From: JAPLCX01 sp964460305
Lineage (GTDB): Bacteria > Auribacterota > Tritonobacteria > UBA1439
DNA length: 23,292 nucleotides
Reading direction: 5' to 3'
Assembly: GCA_964460305.1 (NCBI GenBank)
Contig: CAYWRA010000037.1
Location: forward strand, 1-23,292
Below the pieces are notes generated by a model. It saw only the letters and a list, made by a program, of their open reading frames with translations, was not told the origin of the DNA and did no database searches. Made by a program: the position numbers and the translations under genes. Numbering within the stretch: position 1 is the first letter of the stretch; every line of letters starts with the position of its first letter. Below, piece after piece: positions 20,763 to 23,292 of this stretch.

Positions 20763-22325
20763 ATGGCCCTGGTGGGGTGTTGTGAAAGCCTGGGCCAGAT
20801 GATCGAGGAAGCAACCCTCCGCCATCCGCGCCGCCGAGCCGTTGTCTCGGAGAAGGGCGCGTTGAGCTATCGCTCCCTCAACGCAATTGCCAACCGCTAC
20901 GCGCACGCATTCCGGGAAAAATTAGGCCTGGCGTCGTCGGACCGGCTCGCCATCCTCCTGGCCAATGACGTCCATTACATCTTCGCCTGCCTCGGTGCGT
21001 TCAAGGCTGGGGCGGTGGTCGTCCCCCTCAACTCTTTTTTGACCGCTCCCGAGCTCAAATTCATTCTCGCGGATTCGGCCGCGACCGTATTGGTGACGTC
21101 GGACCAGTTCGCTCCAGTGGTCAGGAAATTTTCCGACGAGCTGCCCGCGCTTAAAGCGCTTGTGACCATCGGGAGGGAAGACCTCGGTAATGACACCTGG
21201 TTGTGCGAAGAGCTTATCAAAGGGATGAGCGACTCGGACCCCGGGCTGGGGGTAAAATGCAGCGACCTTGCAGTGGTAATCTATACGTCCGGCACCACGG
21301 GTAAACCGAAGGGGGCGATGCTGACGCACGGGAATCTGCTGTCAAACATCACCAGTTCCGGGATGAGCATCAGGATAGATAAGAGGGACCGCGTGTTGCT
21401 GATGCTTCCCATGTTCCATTCGTTTACGCTCACCGCTTGCATCCTCATGCCGCTGTCCGTGGGCGCTGGTATAATCCTGGTGGACAAGCTGCGCTCGATC
21501 CCCCACGTCATCGGTAGAATGGTCCTTAAGTGCGCTACGATCCTGGTCGGCATCCCGCACGTCTATGACGTTATCGCGCAGCGAGGCATTCCCTGGTGGT
21601 TGCGGATGCTGCTTAGCCTTCGTGTGTGCATTTCCGGGTCGGCGCCGCTTTCCGAGGCCACGCTCAAACGGTTTGAAGCCAAAACCGGCATTCCGCTCCT
21701 GGAGGGATACGGCCTTTCGGAAACCTCGCCCGTGGTCTCGATAAATCCGCTTGATGGCCCCCGCAAGCCGGGGTCGGTGGGGAAGCCGATTCCCGGCGTG
21801 GCGGTTAAGATCGTCTCAGGAGACGGCGCCGAGCTGCCGAAGGGCCGGGTTGGAGAGATTGCCGTGAAGGGTCCGAACGTCATGAGGGGTTATCTCAACC
21901 ATCCACGGGAGACAAAGGAGACGATCCGCGACGGCTGGCTGTTGACGGGGGACATCGGTAGGATTGACGACGATGGATACATTTACATCCTCGACAGAAA
22001 AAAGGACATGATCCTATTTCATGGCATGAACGTGTACCCCAGGGAGATCGAGGAGATCCTATTCACACACCCTTCCGTCGCCGAAGCGGCCGTCGTGGGG
22101 AAGCCGGATCCGCGCCGCGGTGAAGTGCCCGTTGCATTTGTTTCGTTGAAGGAAGGGGCGCGCATAGAGGCCCCAGCCTTGATACAATATTGCAAACAGT
22201 TCCTTGCGGGGTACAAGATCCCGCACAGAATCATCGTCTCGGAAAAATTGCCGAGGACCGCGACGGGGAAGATTCTCAAGAGAGAACTTAAGAATGCCGT
22301 CACGAAAACGCGCCCGGAGATTTGA
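20763..22325 (+). CDS. AMP-forming acyl-CoA ligase (long-chain fatty-acid type)
   Basis: A 520-residue ANL-superfamily enzyme that activates a carboxylic acid, probably a fatty acid, to an acyl-AMP and then acyl-CoA. The P-loop is YTSGTTGKPKGAML (174-187), A5 is GYGLSETSPV (315-324), and the ATP-ribose aspartate is in TGDIG (395-399). The hinge is DRKKDMI (411-417), and the catalytic lysine K503 is in PRTATGKILKREL. Length and motifs fit FadD-like ligases, but substrate chain length cannot be read from sequence. I chose ATG 20763 because GAGGA (20753-20757) precedes it by five bases; ATGs at 20745 and 20751 are alternatives. Its stop overlaps the -35 box of the next promoter. Confidence 0.88.
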   Translation: MALVGCCESLGQMIEEATLRHPRRRAVVSEKGALSYRSLNAIANRYAHAFREKLGLASSDRLAILLANDVHYIFACLGAFKAGAVVVPLNSFLTAPELKFILADSAATVLVTSDQFAPVVRKFSDELPALKALVTIGREDLGNDTWLCEELIKGMSDSDPGLGVKCSDLAVVIYTSGTTGKPKGAMLTHGNLLSNITSSGMSIRIDKRDRVLLMLPMFHSFTLTACILMPLSVGAGIILVDKLRSIPHVIGRMVLKCATILVGIPHVYDVIAQRGIPWWLRMLLSLRVCISGSAPLSEATLKRFEAKTGIPLLEGYGLSETSPVVSINPLDGPRKPGSVGKPIPGVAVKIVSGDGAELPKGRVGEIAVKGPNVMRGYLNHPRETKETIRDGWLLTGDIGRIDDDGYIYILDRKKDMILFHGMNVYPREIEEILFTHPSVAEAAVVGKPDPRRGEVPVAFVSLKEGARIEAPALIQYCKQFLAGYKIPHRIIVSEKLPRTATGKILKRELKNAVTKTRPEI

Positions 22326-22352
22326 CATTGCATCCCAAAGGTGGTATATGAT
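22322..22352 (+). promoter_or_regulatory. Promoter of the PilZ-like gene
   Basis: A consensus TTGACA at 22322-22327 is followed by TATATG (22345-22350, 17-bp spacer) or TATGAT (22347-22352, 19-bp spacer). The -35 box overlaps the stop codon of the acyl-CoA ligase. Transcription would start near 22357-22360, just before the ribosome binding site AAGGAGA. Confidence 0.6.
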
Positions 22353-22375
22353 ATATAGCAATTAAGGAGAAGCCA

Positions 22376-23158
22376 ATGATCCCCACACGCGTAAGCCGAA
22401 AAGAAAGTGCAGAGCGCCGGAGGGCGCCGCGGGCCGCTGTCGAGGTCCCCGTAAAAATCAAGCAGGCGGATGGCGTCATCGAGGCAAGCACGAAGAACAT
22501 CAGCACCTCGGGGGCATACTGCACGCTCAACACGTTCGTCCCTCTGAATGCGGAACTTGGTGTGACCCTCCTCATACCCGGCGAAGAGCAGAGCGGTCGT
22601 CAGCAGTTAAAGAAATTGAAGTGTCATGGGATCGTGGTGAGGAATCAGGCCGAACGGGAGGGCGCCGCCGAGCCTCAATATGGTATGGCTATTTGTTTTA
22701 CCGGTATAGACCGGCGGGATGAGCGCGAGTTGTCGGACTATGTAAAGCGCCAGTTGCCTCTGGAAGAGCAGAAAAGTCTCTCGCGGATGAAGGGCGCCGA
22801 CATGAGGTACGATCCGGGGGAGGTGTTTTCGACGAAGAGCCGCGGAGAGAGGGGATTCAGCGTCAGTTCGGCCAATTTCCGCGTTCTCGGCGAGCAGATC
22901 AATCTGAGCAAGAACGGGATATGCTGCCAGACGGACCGGAGCATCCCCCTCTTCAGGGAGATCGCGGTGAACCTGGTGCTGCCGCACGCAAAGAGTGTCA
23001 GCAGGGGTGAAGGGGCGGAGGCGCTTCAGTGCAGTGCGGTTGTGGTCGGTTGCGAAAAGGTGCCCAAGAGCGACAGGTATGACATGGCCGCCTATTTCGT
23101 AGGTCTCTCAAAGGAGCAAAAAAAGAGGCTAGAGGATTGCATAGCGAAGTTCTTGTGA
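22376..23158 (+). CDS. Tandem PilZ-domain protein, putative c-di-GMP receptor
   Basis: A 260-residue soluble protein with two PilZ-like halves. The first (about 13-127) has an arginine motif RRRAPR (14-19) and N41-I-S-T-S-G46, matching the RxxxR and D/NxSxxG c-di-GMP-binding signatures. The second (about 163-258) has N176-L-S-K-N-G181 but no clear RxxxR, so it may not bind the ligand alone. No other domain is visible. AAGGAGA at 22364-22370 supports ATG 22376. It has its own promoter and its own terminator, so it is probably a single-gene unit. No diguanylate cyclase or target is encoded in the window. Confidence 0.75.
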   Translation: MIPTRVSRKESAERRRAPRAAVEVPVKIKQADGVIEASTKNISTSGAYCTLNTFVPLNAELGVTLLIPGEEQSGRQQLKKLKCHGIVVRNQAEREGAAEPQYGMAICFTGIDRRDERELSDYVKRQLPLEEQKSLSRMKGADMRYDPGEVFSTKSRGERGFSVSSANFRVLGEQINLSKNGICCQTDRSIPLFREIAVNLVLPHAKSVSRGEGAEALQCSAVVVGCEKVPKSDRYDMAAYFVGLSKEQKKRLEDCIAKFL

Positions 23159-23159
23159 A

Positions 23160-23186
23160 CCGCGATTGGGGGTCAACCGATCGCGG
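23160..23186. other. Short stem-loop after the PilZ-like gene
   Basis: CCGCGAT (23160-23166) pairs with ATCGCGG (23180-23186) around a 13-nt loop. No T-run follows. It starts one base after the PilZ-like stop codon and may protect the transcript 3' end ahead of the terminator at 23199. Confidence 0.4.
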
Positions 23187-23198
23187 AGCGACTCGAGG

Positions 23199-23241
23199 AG
23201 CCACGGATTAAGGCGAGTTAATGATCCGTGGCTGTTTTTAT
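23199..23241 (+). terminator. Intrinsic terminator after the PilZ-like gene
   Basis: AGCCACGGAT (23199-23208) pairs perfectly with ATCCGTGGCT (23224-23233), and GTTTTTAT follows. The stem strength and T-run fit a Rho-independent terminator for the gene ending at 23158. The stem sequence CCACGGATTA also resembles the CACGGATT repeat family at 1949-1975. Confidence 0.85.
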
Positions 23242-23243
23242 AT

Positions 23244-23292
23244 GTGCGCCCGGCAGGGCGCACTTACTTGGAGGTGAGAGTCCTTTACAGGC
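23244..23292 (+). mobile_element. 5' end of a group II intron, truncated by the window edge
   Basis: The sequence begins GTGCG, the conserved group II intron 5' end. GTGCGCCC (23244-23251) pairs with GGGCGCAC (23256-23263) around a GGCA loop. GGAGGTGAGAGTCC follows at 23271-23284, resembling the GGGTGAGAGTCCC stretch seen in domain I of many bacterial group II introns. It starts 10 nt after the terminator stem, a site type favoured by group IIC introns. The rest (domains I-VI and any reverse transcriptase) would lie beyond 23292, so the class cannot be assigned. Confidence 0.75.

Noticed and set aside
1..23292. tRNA, rRNA or integrated prophage genes
   Set aside because: I saw no tRNA cloverleaf, rRNA segment, integrase or phage gene on either strand; the only mobile signals are the short repeats and the intron end at 23244.

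Overview
This window is a nearly complete division and cell-wall (dcw) cluster, with every gene on the + strand, followed by a short accessory stretch. Gene order is mraZ, a small unknown ORF, rsmH, a single-domain response regulator, ftsL, ftsI, murE, murF, mraY, murD, a LysM protein, ftsW, murG, murB, ftsQ, ftsA, ftsZ. Downstream lie a membrane HExxH protein (M50-like), a probable lipoprotein, an AMP-forming acyl-CoA ligase and a tandem PilZ-like protein. The DNA is GC-rich (estimated by eye at the high 50s percent). MurE carries the DNPR motif of meso-diaminopimelate-adding enzymes, and FtsA, FtsQ, FtsL and probable lipoproteins are present, so a Gram-negative-type cell that makes DAP peptidoglycan is likely. 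A LysM/NlpD-like gene between murD and ftsW is also the order in Chlamydia (murF-mraY-murD-nlpD-ftsW-murG). That, with gaps full of short palindromic repeats, suggests an uncultured PVC-related lineage (Omnitrophota-like or a neighbour). This placement is inference.

Layout: 1-165 holds a strong sigma70-type promoter and a four-repeat MraZ operator. 166-1827 holds mraZ, a translationally coupled 92-aa ORF and rsmH. 1828-2266 is a repeat-rich gap. 2267-4842 holds the receiver protein, ftsL and ftsI. 4936-10650 holds murE, murF, mraY and murD, each separated by a palindromic repeat. 10745-13113 holds the LysM protein and ftsW. 13110-15157 holds murG and murB, chained by 4-bp ATGA overlaps; murC and ddl, usually found here, are absent. 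15184-18909 holds ftsQ, ftsA and ftsZ. 18910-19269 is a second repeat-rich gap with a hairpin and a promoter candidate. 19270-23158 holds the accessory genes. A clear intrinsic terminator at 23199-23241 is followed at once by what looks like the 5' end of a group II intron (from 23244), cut by the window edge.

Together, the Mur enzymes build UDP-MurNAc-pentapeptide (MurB, MurD, MurE, MurF; MurC must be encoded elsewhere), MraY and MurG turn it into lipid II, FtsW and FtsI polymerise and cross-link it at the septum, and FtsZ, FtsA, FtsQ and FtsL assemble the divisome. MraZ probably autoregulates the promoter.

The most unusual property is the gaps. Many carry inverted repeats from about four families. 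An 89-bp palindromic element occurs in three equal-length copies in both orientations, plus degenerate copies. Many gaps also carry TTGGGATTT-type motifs, always on the coding strand. Two of these (just upstream of murF and ftsZ) have four G-tracts that fit a G-quadruplex. Repeat sequence also supplies the last codons and stops of murF and murD.
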